Of a stretch of DNA of 64,000 nucleotides, positions 33,901 through 44,900 are shown piece by piece. Under the pieces are notes generated by a model. The model saw only the letters and a list, made by a program, of their open reading frames with translations. It was not told the DNA's origin and ran no database searches. Within the stretch, counting starts at the first letter, position 1; each line of letters starts with the position of its first letter. The position numbers and the translations under genes are program-made. The stretch comes from Podarcis raffonei (Eukaryota; Chordata; Lepidosauria; Squamata; Lacertidae): contig NC_070614.1 in the NCBI RefSeq assembly GCF_027172205.1, positions 34,648,001 to 34,712,000 on the forward strand. Reading direction: 5' to 3'.

Positions 33901-35686
33901 TAACTGTTGATATTGTTCAGCAGTTGATGGCTGAACAATTAAAAATGATCAAATAATATTTGATGAAGATGAAGAAAATAAAGAAAATGAGCCAGATGAT
34001 GAACCACAGAAATACAACGTAGAAAATGGAAACAGGGAATAAACAGAGGGCCCAGATCAAATTGATGAAAAGTTGGCAGGACTGGATCAAGAAATAATCA
34101 AATTGAAGGACGCAGACCGTCACATGGAAATGACCTCCATACAAGGATTCCTGTGTGGGATAAGAGTTAAGATATACCTCTGAGAGAGGAATTTGTATAT
34201 TTTTTCCCTCTTTTTATGTTTTTAGTTTTGTTTAGTTAGTTTTTTATTGTAATGTATTGTGAAAATTCTCAATAAAACTTTCCAAAATAAGAGAAAAGGA
34301 ATAAATGGTATTGAAATTAAGTCGTGTCTGACAAATTGCTCTCAAATACATGTAAGCCTATTTAAATTAGTCTGGATCAAACACAAAGGCTACTGAATTA
34401 TAATGCAAAATGGCTTGTAATCCAGAGGAATATGCACATCAAATTATGCAGCTCCAAGTGCTAATTTTTTAATTTTTAAGTTATTGAATGATTATTGAAA
34501 CAGCTAGTGCAATTTCCTAGAGAATAACATTACTACCACATTTAGCATATGTTTTTGATCCCAGATAGCTTATGACATCGTTTCCATTGCTGCATTCCTC
34601 ACCCCAGTCAGATGCTACTTTAGATCCATGTAAAACTTAAGCCGTCATACTCACCCCTACACACCACATTGACTGTATAATCTTATTTCAAAGGATCTGT
34701 GTAAGGAGAGCAGTCACAGCTTGCTGTTGAAATTGATGACAAGTATATTAGCTCAGATAAACAAGTCACATCCTTTTCCCCCAGATATGAATGACTGCAA
34801 TAAATGCTCAGATGAAAACTATCCTAGTGAGAACCAGGATGTGTGTATTCCCAAGGACATAAACTTCTTGTCTTATGCAGAACCTTTGGGCATCAGTTTA
34901 GCCTTCCTGGCTCTTTTCTTTGCTTTGATCACAGCACTGGTATTACTAACATTTCTGAAGAACCACAACACACCCATTGTCAAAGCCAACAACCGAATCC
35001 TCACCTACATTCTCCTCATCAACCTTCTGTTCTGCTTCTTTTGTGCATTATTGTTCATTGGCCAACCTGAGAATGTGACTTGTCTCCTTCGGCAAACTGC
35101 TTTTGGAATCATCTTCTCAGTTGCTCTTTCCTGTGTGCTGGCAAAAACCATCACTGTGGTTCTGGCTTTCATCACCACCAAACCAGGATCCAGAATGAGG
35201 AAGTGGGTGGGGAAAAGACTGACCAGTTCCATTGTTTTTTCATGCTCCCTTCTTCAAATAGGCATATGTATTGTGTGGCTGGCAACATCTCCCCCATTCC
35301 CAGACGCTGACATGCACTCGGTGACTGAACTTATTATACTAGAATGTAATGAGGGGTCTGTGACTATGTTTTACTGTGTTCTTGGCTACATGGGCTTCCT
35401 GGCAATTGTGAGTTTCATTGTGGCTTTTCTTGCCAGAAAGTTACCTGACAGCTTCAATGAAGCAAAGTTCATCACTTTCAGCATGTTGATCTTTTGCAGT
35501 GTTTGGTTATCTTTTATTCCATCCTACCTGAGTGCCAAGGGGAAATACATGGTTGCTGTGGAGATCTTCTCTATCTTAGCCTCTGGTGCTGGATTGCTGG
35601 GTTGCATCTTTTCCCCCAAATGCTATATTATTTTGTTGAGACCTGAGCTAAATAACAGGAAACAACTAATAAGAATTAAAAAATGA
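27684..35686 (+). CDS. V2R-3: vomeronasal type-2 receptor, six coding exons
   Basis: Exons join 27684-27901, 28455-28746, 30765-31625, 32758-32985, 33556-33682 and 34785-35686: 875 codons, then TGA. The start at 27684 is chosen because it gives a clean signal peptide ([18 protein letters not shown]) and the same exon 1 length as V2R-1 and V2R-4; an in-frame ATG at 27615 would add 23 residues. Ligand-binding domain to residue 533 ([28 protein letters not shown]), cysteine-rich linker 534-600, then seven helices; the tail ends RKQLIRIKK. It is the closest relative of V2R-2. An AATAAA at 35717-35722 lies 31 bp after the stop. A CR1-like fragment sits in intron 2 and an L1-like piece in intron 5. 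The coding frame is unbroken. Confidence 0.92.
27907..27991 (+). repeat. Compound (CTT)(CCT)(CTT)(ATT) microsatellite
   Basis: Four adjoining trinucleotide blocks fill the first part of V2R-3 intron 1, directly after the splice donor. V2R-2 has only a remnant (CTATTATTATT) at the same place. Confidence 0.95.
28455..28746 (+). CDS. V2R-3 exon 2
   Basis: 292 bp, acceptor TTCTAG|G, donor CACAG|GTAGA. Begins [20 protein letters not shown]; Met replaces the usual Val before PK. Confidence 0.92.
29070..29895 (+). mobile_element. Old CR1/L3-like LINE fragment in V2R-3 intron 2
   Basis: Decayed reverse-transcriptase words (about [10 protein letters not shown]...[10 protein letters not shown]...[13 protein letters not shown]) match the same blocks of the CR1 copy at 2519-4678, in order but with many changes. 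The 3' end near 29860-29890 resembles a LINE tail. It is much older than the CR1 at 2216. Confidence 0.7.
30765..31625 (+). CDS. V2R-3 exon 3
   Basis: 861 bp, acceptor CTTTAG|CTC, donor [42 protein letters not shown] and [17 protein letters not shown] are present. Confidence 0.93.
32758..32985 (+). CDS. V2R-3 exon 4
   Basis: 228 bp, acceptor GTCTAG|CTC, donor ACCAG|GTAGGG. Encodes [15 protein letters not shown] and [11 protein letters not shown]; Met replaces Thr in the conserved AITWH. Confidence 0.92.
33556..33682 (+). CDS. V2R-3 exon 5
   Basis: 127 bp, acceptor TATTAG|ACT, donor AGAGG|GTAAGA. The linker core reads [13 protein letters not shown], with Asn in place of the usual Asp. Confidence 0.92.
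33745..34310 (+). mobile_element. L1-like retroposon fragment in V2R-3 intron 5
   Basis: A short acidic open stretch (about 33747-33956) is followed by an A/G-rich decayed coding-like stretch, then a T-rich 3' UTR and ATTGTGAAAATTCTCAATAAAACTT-type end near 34255-34285. A similar tail ends at about 37300. This suggests an L1-lineage 3' end. No target duplication was recognised. Confidence 0.5.
34785..35686 (+). CDS. V2R-3 exon 6 (seven-helix domain)
   Basis: 902 bp, acceptor CCCCAG|AT. All seven segments are present; TM2 shows [12 protein letters not shown] and ICL1 NRILTY instead of NRNLTY. Confidence 0.95.
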
Positions 35687-35716
35687 AGAAATATGTATTT
35701 GATATAGCTTATAATC

Positions 35717-35722
35717 AATAAA
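35717..35722 (+). terminator. Polyadenylation signal, V2R-3
   Basis: AATAAA 31 bp downstream of the stop codon; no other candidate is closer. Confidence 0.5.
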
Positions 35723-35959
35723 TCTATGTCTGTGTACTCGTGCGCAAGCAAGTGCATGCATATGAAATTGACTATTTGTAAACAATAATAATAATAATTT
35801 CTCGGCAGTTGTCTTATGTTAGTCTTATCTACAGGTCTCCAAAACACCCCACAGCTTTCCAGCAGAAAACCCACTGTTTTGCGCTAAATCGGAACAGCAA
35901 TCTGCAGGAAACTCAGGCTTTCCCAGGATAAAGAAGCAGGGCAGACAGAAGTGTGGATG

Positions 35960-36310
35960 ATCCCACAAACAGTAAAAATATGCACACACACAAACACACA
36001 CCCCACAACTCACTGCCTTCCAAAGGCCTATAGAAACAGAAATGTTTTGGCCTTCTGCCTAACAACAAACAGTGATAGCGCCAGGCACGCTTCCCAACAT
36101 GCATTCCATAAAAAGAGATCTATCACTGAGAAAGCCCACACTCATATTGCCATCCTCTGTATTTTCCTCAGGAGACACATGGAGAAAGGCCTCTGGTTAT
36201 AAATCATACGATCACAGGAAATTATTGAGGTACTGTAAGGCTTTATAGCTCCAAAACACCACTTTGAAATGAGCTCTGTCTCTCTTTCAACAAAGATTCC
36301 CATGCAGGGT
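35960..36310 (-). mobile_element. Old CR1-like LINE remnant
   Basis: CATTCCATAAAAAGAGATCT...CACTGAGAAAGCCC parallels the CR1 minus-strand segment at 18105-18140 (GTGTTCCACAG...ACTACCGAGAAGG), and GGCTTTATAGCTCCAAAACACC near 36240 fits the CR1 3' coding end. It is strongly decayed. Confidence 0.5.
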
Positions 36311-36579
36311 GGCCAAGGTAGTTTCTGTGCCTAAAGTGAACCTAAACCCTGACTGAAATGGATTTTAAAAATTGATCTCATCCAAGAAAGCCTGGATCTG
36401 GACAGCAACCACCTTCATGGGAACTTTGCATTGTAAAGAGATTGGAAAGACTGGAAAGAAAAGAAAAAATGTAAGAACCTAGAGGAGGAGATCAGAATAC
36501 TACCATAAACACAGCAGAAAATGGAAACAGCAGGAAACTGGGCATACAGAACTGGGCATGAATTAAAGGATATATAATG

Positions 36580-37308
36580 AGGGGAAATATGGAATATTAA
36601 TCCAATATGTGATCACAGTGGATAAATTTTAACATGGATATGGATGGAAGAATTTATTATTACTCAATGCATAGGAATAGTGATGGGAATTAATGGAAGT
36701 AAAGTTAATTACTAATAATAATAACAAATTGGGAATCCCTCTTGGACTTTTCATGGGGAAGATAAATAAATTATTCTGAGACACCTTGACTTCAAAGAAA
36801 TATTGCCCAACAGAAAGTGGTGAAGACGAATGTTAACATGGACTGAATGTTTCAAATAACCTTTTTTAATGTAACCAGAAGATGGAAAATTAGAAGCTCT
36901 TTTTATCTATCTTTTGTGTTTCTTTCCCTTTTGTCTTTTTCCTTTTCTTTATCTTCTTATTCTCTCGTTCTTTCCTTTCTCCTTTCTTTCTTTCTTTCTT
37001 TCTTTCTTTCATTTCATTTTTATTTTGAAGTCCTATGTTTAGGACCTTTGTTAAAGTTCAGGGATTAAGTAGTCGTGGGAATGATGGATGGTTGATGGAG
37101 GACCTTGGGTGGGTCCTCCACAGTGAGAGGCTGGGAGGGAAAAGGATGATTCCTGGGAGTGACTGCTACCCTCTTTAGCTGGTGGGGGCTGAGAATCACC
37201 TCTAGGAGAGGACTCTGTATTCTACTCGTTCTGCTTGTAATTTTTGTAGCTGTTATTTTCTGTATTGTGAAAAACTTTAATAAAATTATAGATATAGATA
37301 TGGATTGT
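36580..37308 (+). mobile_element. L1-like 3' end
   Basis: An A/T-rich UTR-like stretch with a (TTTC)n run (36976-37012) leads to ATTGTGAAAAACTTTAATAAAATTATAG near 37265-37295, the same type of tail as at 34255-34285. Its end abuts the V2R exon relic, as if the insertion or a deletion had cut that exon. The left border is uncertain. Confidence 0.5.
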
Positions 37309-37630
37309 ATTCTTTGTTGCTGTTTCTTGTGTACTGGGAGGAAACCCATCTCAGTGGTTTTTTCATTCATGGCCACCAGGATTCAGGATGAGGAACTGGG
37401 TGGGGGAAAGACTAGCTAACTCCATTGTTCTTTTTCTGCTCTGTTATTCAAGCAGGCATTTGTACTGTTTGGCTGGCAACCTCGACCCCATTCCCAGATG
37501 CTGAGAGGCATCCAATGACTGAAGAAATGGTCTTTGAATGTAATGAGGGGTCTTTGACTCTGGTTTACTCTGTTCTTAGCTACATTGGCTTCTTGGACAT
37601 TGTCAGTTTTTTTGTGATGTTCAGGTTAAG
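37309..37630 (+). pseudogene. V2R exon 6 relic
   Basis: Two overlapping frames match the middle of V2R exon 6: TM3 end with FSFMATR and then QAGICTVWLATSTPFPDAE, ECNEGSLTL and the TM5 start YSVLSYIGFLDIVSFF. Compared with V2R-5, about five bases are missing after the ATR codons (GGATTCAGGATG for GGCCAGGATCCAGGATG), and one T is extra in CATTGTTCTTTTTCTGCTC, so the frame is broken twice. The N-terminal helices and everything beyond TM5 are absent. It is closest in wording to V2R-4/V2R-5, suggesting a former sixth gene of that subgroup between V2R-3 and V2R-4. Confidence 0.85.
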
Positions 37631-37659
37631 TGTCAATGTAAGTGTCAATTTATTTTGAA

Positions 37660-38440
37660 TTTTTAATTGTAATGAAATCAAATGAGTCACACATTGGAAA
37701 TACCTGTCCTGGGATAGTGTCTAGTATCCAAAAGGGGGTGGGTGTGGGTGTTTCAGTCCAAAGGAGAATAATGTCATTATGGCTATTTTCCTCAGCTTGA
37801 AAATCCCAACCAATGGGAACTTTCACCAGCAATTTCACTGTGGGCACAAATCCACCTCCTTGATGTTCCATGGGGCTAAAGGCTTTTATGGAAAATAAGT
37901 ATCACCGTGGATTTTGACCACATTTGACAGCAATCTCAGTGCAGAATGGATATTCAGTCTAGGCTCTTTATTTAGAGGCTCTGAAAGAACTGCTGCAGAG
38001 GCAAGTGGCATGTAACTCACATACATACAAACACATACATAAATAAAGCAATAACCTCTCTTAAATATATAGTGCCGTGATAAAGCAATAAAATATTGGT
38101 GTGTCGTCCTTTTAAAGTTCTTTCTTTCAAACTGTTAACACAAAATCTTGTTTTGTGCTTCACTCTCAGTACTAAAACCAATTCTCTTTCAGTTGCTTCA
38201 GTTCTGGAGCAATCTTCCTAAAATGGCTTCCTGTGGTAATAGCTCCATAAAGAAAAGGAAACATGCATAGCCTTTGTAACAGATCCACACTCATACTCTA
38301 TTTCTGAACTTCTTTTCTTAGTCATTCCAAAACCTACTGCCCCTTGTTTTCTAACTCAGTAAAAGAAAAAACTTCTCTTCAGAATATGTAACAAACACAT
38401 TTTCTTTAGTGATTCCACAGGGCAATTCTAGCTTTGGCAA
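37660..38440. other. Intergenic, no feature seen
   Basis: A/T-rich sequence between the relic and the V2R-4 upstream block, without an ORF or repeat I can name. Confidence 0.5.
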
Positions 38441-38445
38441 TAATT

Positions 38446-38576
38446 ACCTTGATTATCAACATAACTGTATTTAATTCTGAAGCTTCTCAAAACCCCAGAG
38501 CCAGTAGCCATTTAGAGCTAGGGAGGGGGGCTGGGAACAGGTGATGATTCTGCATACTTCACATTATATAAAATAA
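38446..38576 (+). promoter_or_regulatory. Candidate V2R-4 promoter block
   Basis: ACTGTATTTAATTCTGAAGCTTC near 38464 is a diverged form of the TAATTAATTCTGCTGCTTC segment of V2R-2 and V2R-3. A TATA-like TATATAAAATA follows at 38565-38575, about 175 bp before the ATG. Function is inferred. Confidence 0.4.
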
Positions 38577-38748
38577 GAATCAGATCTATCAGACTAAGTT
38601 CTTGCAATTTTTAAATCTTGAATCTACCATTCAAGTCAGATAGACATAATTATAGAGAGTCTAATGACAGTGCTTATTTGCTAAAGAAAAGTGTTGCTAA
38701 AGAAAATAGGGGGGAACTGTAGAGTCAAGATTTCTGCTCACTTTTGTG

Positions 38749-38966
38749 ATGACAGCTGCAGTGTTCTTGCTGCTGGTACTTCTTCCTCGTGTGGTATGTG
38801 ACATTCACAGTGTTCAATGTAGGGACCGTAATCCCCACCCGCCACTTCAAAAGTATCATAAGTCCGGAAGCCTTATCCTTGGTGGCATTGCTTCTCAGGC
38901 TCGCTTGGTTTCCAACTCATTCATCTTCGAAGAAGAACCCCCTTCAGCTTCAACAGAAGAGCTTGT
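38749..38966 (+). CDS. V2R-4 exon 1
   Basis: The ATG at 38749 starts the signal peptide. Encodes [20 protein letters not shown]. Donor CTTGT|GTAAGG, phase 2. Confidence 0.9.
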
Positions 38967-41900
38967 GTAAGGATTTTTTTAAAAAAATAATCTTGCTTTA
39001 TTCCACCAGGATAATCAGAATACAGTGGTACCTCGGGTTAAGAACTTAATTCGTTCTGGAGGTCCGTTCTTAACCTGAAACTGTTCTTTACCTGAGGTAG
39101 CTAATGGGGCCTCCCGCTGCCACTGCACTGCTGCCACACGATTTCTGTTCTCATCCTGAAGCAAAGTTCTTAACCTGAGGTACTATTTCTGGGTTAGCAG
39201 AGTCTGTAACCTGAAGAGTCTGTAACCCAAGGTACCACTGTATAAGAAATTACTGGAGCTACAGAACACTGTCTTGTTCCTTTGGGGTGTAGAAAATGTT
39301 AAGGTGATAAAGAGAACACTGAAGAAAAGAAGCTCTCTTTACTCCACATGTTAAAAGAATGGGCACACTTTTCAAAGCTACCCTACTTCTTCTTTATTAA
39401 TTTTCTTTGTCCTTCCACATCCACTCCTTTATTCCAGTCTTTTCTTTCTTTAACTACATAAGGCAAACCCTTCTGATACAGAATTCATCTCTCATTCTAG
39501 CATTGTGCCTAAGAACTACCAACACATTCTGGCCTTGGAGTACGCGGTGAAGGAAATCAATGAAAACTCACAGCTCTTACCTAATGTCACCTTGGGTTTC
39601 CACATCTATGACAGCTATTTAAGTGCAAAGTGGACCTATCATGCTACTTTGATACTTACATCAAATCCAGACAGGTTTGTTCCCAATTACAGGTGTGGTG
39701 TCCAGAATAGCCTGACAGCAGTCATTGGGGGACTGGATTCCGAAATCTCCCTTTACATTGCAACAATCTTGGATATCTATAAGATTCCACAGGTATGTTT
39801 TTAGTGGAGTATAGCATTCTACCTACTTTATTTTTCTTTCTGCTTTCTTTCTTTTTTAAAAAAATATTTATTAGCATTTTCAAGAAACACACAACAGACA
39901 AAAACAAGAAATAAACGAACCAAAAAAAACACACAAAAGTACATAGTATTCAAAACTAAGGAAAAAATAGAAAAAACACATAAAGTTTCTGATACTTATT
40001 ATTCTTAACCTTATTTCTCAGACCTCCTCACACCTCCCCTTCTTGTATTCCAATTTAAATTGTCAGTTCAGCAAGTCCTTAACTTATTTCTTTACCTTAA
40101 CTTAAACATTTGTTCTAACATACTATTGTTTTGCTTTACTTCTTTTTTCCATTTCCTCAATTTATTTTTAACAGCCTTATTTTCAATTAATTTAAAAAGA
40201 GAAAAAAAAAACCAGTTTTACCCTATTAATATCACACATCAATACTTATACCCCATTAATTATTCTTAAACCTTTTTCCTAAAGTCGACCAAAATTTCCC
40301 TTCCACGATTTACCCAATTTCCTTACCATTAACAAAATATAAAAAGCAAATTATCCTTCTGTACCCTTTGGATTCCCAACCTCCACCCACCCTTTTCCCG
40401 GTTCTAGTCCCCAACCAATATCCATCAGTCTTTATGTTATTAATTTAGCCTGGAGATCTCACGTCCGAGGCCCTTGTATCTCTCTCAGTTCCTTTCTGCC
40501 GGTCTCTTTGATAGTCCTTGATGTTAAGCCCCAAGTCTCGGAGGGGCTCCGGCCCAACAGAATCCATGTTGCTTCCAGCCAGTCCTCCATACTTAAAAGC
40601 AAAGCCTATGGGGTGCTCCAACTCTTGTTTCAAATTTCTTTCAAATCCAAATGTCCCCAAAGCTCCAGCTTTCACCTTCAACAAATTTGTAATCCTCAGG
40701 TCTTCAGATCTCCTCCAAAGGGGATCTCTCCATTTTCCAAACTCCCATTCAGACCAGGCTTTCCACATCCAGTTTTTATTGTCCTTTTTTATCATCATGT
40801 CAGGCCTCATATTGTAACTCTCCTTTAACTCCTGCAAATCTCCTGCTCCTCCTTCATTTTCTTCAAAAACAGCATATTGCTCCATCATATCTACACTTTC
40901 AGTTTCATTTATTTGTTCAGTTGAACAGGCTTCCTGTTTCAAGTCCTTATCAGGCTCTAAACTGTTGTTTACTGTCCAGTATAGTAGTGATACCTTTGTA
41001 GACAAAGCATTGTATTCATCTTGCAAGTTTCCCAAGAGAACGAGTGCTCTGTCCAGTTCTGCTTGGAATTTACATACTCCAACCATTTTTGTGATGTAAT
41101 GTCCCTATTACCCCTCTAGGGGGATTTTAGATCCTTAATGTTCCTTTCAACTCAAAACCAAAAGTCCAGTTATTTTGTATCAGCCTTCCTTATTTTCAAC
41201 AAGTTATACCAAGTAAACCAGCAAAAACGGTAGAAACGGTAGAAACAATGTTCTCTTTTTCCAGCTGACAACTAGCTGACTAACAGCTCACTTGACAGCT
41301 GTCAAAATCTTCAATGCAACAGGCTTTCTCATAGGACGTTCCCGGGTCTCGGGGGGGGTGAAATTTCAGCTCCCAAAATTCTTTTTATCCTCCAGTAAAT
41401 CTTCTTATAGTGTCAAAACCGTGAAGTCAGGATCTTTCATTGAAAAACAAGAAACAGATTCTCTCGACCTTAGCTGCCCAGTCCTTTGCTTTAAATTGTT
41501 TACAAAGAGGGGGGGTGGACTTCCTTTTTAGCCCCTTCCCGCTCGTTCCAAATCCAGAATTAGAAATTTTTAAAGTTCCAATCTCCGTATTACTCACGGG
41601 TTTATGTTTTGGAGTCCAATCAGTCTTGGAAGAAGTTGGCGCTCTCTGTCAATGGCTTGCGGCTTCACTCCGTAGGCGAGGGAGTACTCTCAGCACCACG
41701 CCTCACCCTGCCTCCGTTCCGAAGCCTTTAAAAAGGCTCCGTCGCGGATTGGGGGGGCGCAAATGGTGCCCGCCGGGTCTCTGTGTTCACAGGCATCCGC
41801 GCCTGTGATTTTAAGGGTCTCCGCTTCGCCGCAGCGGGCAGACCCAGACGCTACGGAGCTGATTCCCTCCGGAGCTCGGAGGGAATCCACCATTAAACAA

Positions 41901-44900
41901 TGGCGCCAACCCGGAAGTCCTTTCATATAGATATTTATTTATGACCGTCTTGTGCTGGCTATGAAAAACATTCTTCATGAACATTCATTTCATATATAGC
42001 TTGATTCCTGCTGAAACTCTGATCATCTGATACCAATGAACTTTTTATCTACATACCTAGGTCCACACTCTGAGAGCCAAACTTAACCTGTGTATGTTTA
42101 ACAAACAAAGTGCCTACCTGCTTGGCTATAAAATAAGGGAGGGGAGTCTGTTTTTTTCTTTATCAAATGGACTGGACTTAATCATCCAGGGGTCCTTTAC
42201 CTTTATCAAATCCTACTTATCTCATGGGGCTTAGTTCTGATTAGACATGGATAGGACTGTGTTGATAAACTATAATTTTCCCTTTTCCTCTTTCGAGGTG
42301 CGGCTAACAGATTGAGGTTGAATGCTGACAAGACAGAAGTACTGTTTTGGGGGGATGGGGGGAAGGTGGGTATGGAGGACTCCCTGGTCCTGAATGGAGT
42401 AACTGTGCCCCTGAAGGACCAGGTGCTCAGCCTTGGAGTCATTTTGGACTCACAGCTGTCCATGGAGGCGCAGGTCAATTCTGTGTCCAGGGCTCCATCT
42501 GGTACGCAGGCTGTGACCCTACCTGCCTGCAGATTGTCTCGCCAGCGTGGTGCATGCTCTAGTTCTCACCTGCTTCAACTACTGCAATGCGCTCTGCGTG
42601 GGGCTACCTTTGAAGGTGACCCAGAAACTGCAACTAATCCAGAATGCGGCAGCAAGACTGGTGACCACTGAGACCACATAACACCGGTCCTCAAAGACCT
42701 ACATTGGCTCCCAGTATGTTTCTGAGCACAATTCAAAGTGTTGGTGCTAACCTTTAAAGCCCTAAACAGTCTCGGCCCTGTATACCTAAAGGAGCGTCTC
42801 CACCCCCAGCGTTCACCCCCGACACTAAGGTCCAGTGCCAAGGGCCTTCTGGTGGTTCCCTCACTGAAAGAAGGGAGGTTACAGGGAACCAGGCAGAGGG
42901 CCTCCTCGGTGGTGGCACCCGCCCTGTGGAACACCCTCCCACCAGATGTCAATGAAATAAACAACTACTGTACCTGTCTTTTAGAAGACATCTGAAGGAG
43001 GATGTGAGGGCGATCTGGCTGCAACATCTGTCACCCCATTGATCGCCAGGGTAGAAGACATCTGAAGGCAGCCCTGTATAGGGAAGTTTTTGATGTTTGA
43101 AGTTTTATTCTTTTTAATATTCCATTGGGAGCTGCCCAGAGTGGCTGGGGAAACCCAGCCAGATGGGCAAGGTATAAATAATAAATTTATTATTATTATT
43201 ATTATTGTTGTTGTTGTTGTTGTTGTTGTTATTAGCAGTAGCAGCAGCAGCTATGGCCCTTCCCCTACAGTTCCCCAAAAACCAGAGGTTCCCAGAATTA
43301 CGTGTGCAGGTGAGGAGGCTATTTTATCCCAGATCTCAATGGCCATAGGAAATGTGCTTTTAAATTTCTGCAGTTCACCTTCTCCTCCCTATTTTTCTCA
43401 AAGCGCAGAAGAGAAAATTGTTGCACCTGAGTTTCCCCCAAAGAGCAACATTTCCAGCAAGGCAACTGTGGTTTTAAGACATGCTTCAGAGAATCATGTG
43501 TGGCAGTGAGGAGGTTTTCTTATCCTCCACTATCAACACCCATCCCATGTAAAATGTACTTGTGAACTCTAACACCTTCCCCTGTCCCCTTCCTGCATAA
43601 CCCTTTCATTCAGGTCTCTACTTTTCTCCAACATCTATTCTATCACTGGAGTCTAATGCAGATCTCTGTTCAACCTTGAACTCACTAGATGACCATAGGC
43701 TGCCTCCTGCTCCCTAAATATTAAATTCCTATCTCTATCATGCAAACAAAGACATTCACTTATCTTGGAGGAGAGTTATAACTATTAATTTAATGTGCAT
43801 TCCTTTTAATACTTGCAAGTGGCATGTTTATTATTGTCTTTCTCCCCCATTATTAATATCTGCCTAGCTCATATATGGTTCTGCTCCAGTGATGAATGAT
43901 AAGACCCCAGGCCTTTCCTTCTACCAGATGGCACCTCAGGAAGGCCAACAGTACATGGGGATTCTCTCTTTGTTGCTGCATTTTAGATGGACGTGGATTG
44001 GGCTAGTTGTTATGGATAATGACAATGGCGAAAAATTTGTGCAAATTGTAGTTCCTCTGTTTTCCAAGAATGGTGTGTGTTTTGCCTTCCTAGAAAGAAT
44101 CCCTGGTTTTAGTTTTGTCTCTGAAACTAATGACATGATAAATCAGGGGGCAAAAATACATGATAAAGTGATGAGCAGCAAAGCCAACATTGTGGTGGCC
44201 TATGGAGAATCTTATTCCATGACAATGTTCAGATGGCTTCCATATATATCAGGGCTCGAACACATGAGAAATAAACCAAAGGGTACAGTATGGATAACAA
44301 CAGCACAAGTGGAATTCACTTCACTGGCCTATCAAAGAAACTGGGAGACAGATTTATTCAATGGAGCTCTGTCCTTCAAAATTCACTCCAGTAATGTACC
44401 TAGTTTCCCCCAATTTGTTGCAAGCAGAATCCCATTTAGCAGAACAGAAGATGGTTTTATTACAGCATTCTGGAAACAGGCATTTGGATGTGAGTTTCCA
44501 AATATTGTTGTGGACAATATAAATGGAGATATTTGTACAGGGCAGGAGAAGATGGAGAGCCTTCCGGGAACCTATTTTGAATTAACCATGACTGGTCACA
44601 GCTACAGCATCTACAATGCTGTCTATGCTGTGGCCCATGCTTTACAAGATATGTCCTCATCTGTACCCAAACGGAGAGGAATGGTGGATGAAAGAGGACC
44701 AAAGCTTCAAAATCAACAGCTGTGGCAGGTACTGGATTCAAAATCCTTCATTTGGCATCACACTGTATATTGGATGTTTTTCTCTCCCAATTCTTACTGT
44801 GCTAACATTTTCTTCTTCCTTCCACATTGACAGCATATAATAGTCCCTATGTCAATCTGCTATTCTGTTTTAATGTTTGTGGTTTGTTAATTTACTATAT

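Larger units (their letters stand above)
42297..43235 (+). mobile_element. CR1 LINE 3' fragment in V2R-4 intron 2
   Basis: It matches 4235-5470 of the first CR1: GAATGCTGACAAGACAGAAG, the C-terminal coding end and the tail CCCAGCCAGATGGGCAAGG, ending in ATT/GTT repeats at 43186-43230. Small deletions break the reading frame. It carries a 53-bp insertion at 43000-43052 that is not CR1. Confidence 0.9.

Noticed and set aside
37159-37658. A separate short receptor gene
   Set aside because: It lacks the first helices and all after TM5 and is frameshifted; it is a relic.
40445-41086. 213-codon minus-strand ORF as a host gene inside V2R-4 intron 2
   Set aside because: Its C-terminal half and 3' UTR recur at 46766-47730, and the paired V2R-5 intron lacks it, so it belongs to a mobile element.
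43000-43052. A functional 7SK gene
   Set aside because: Only the first 53 bases are present, flanked by a target duplication and without a polymerase III promoter or terminator.
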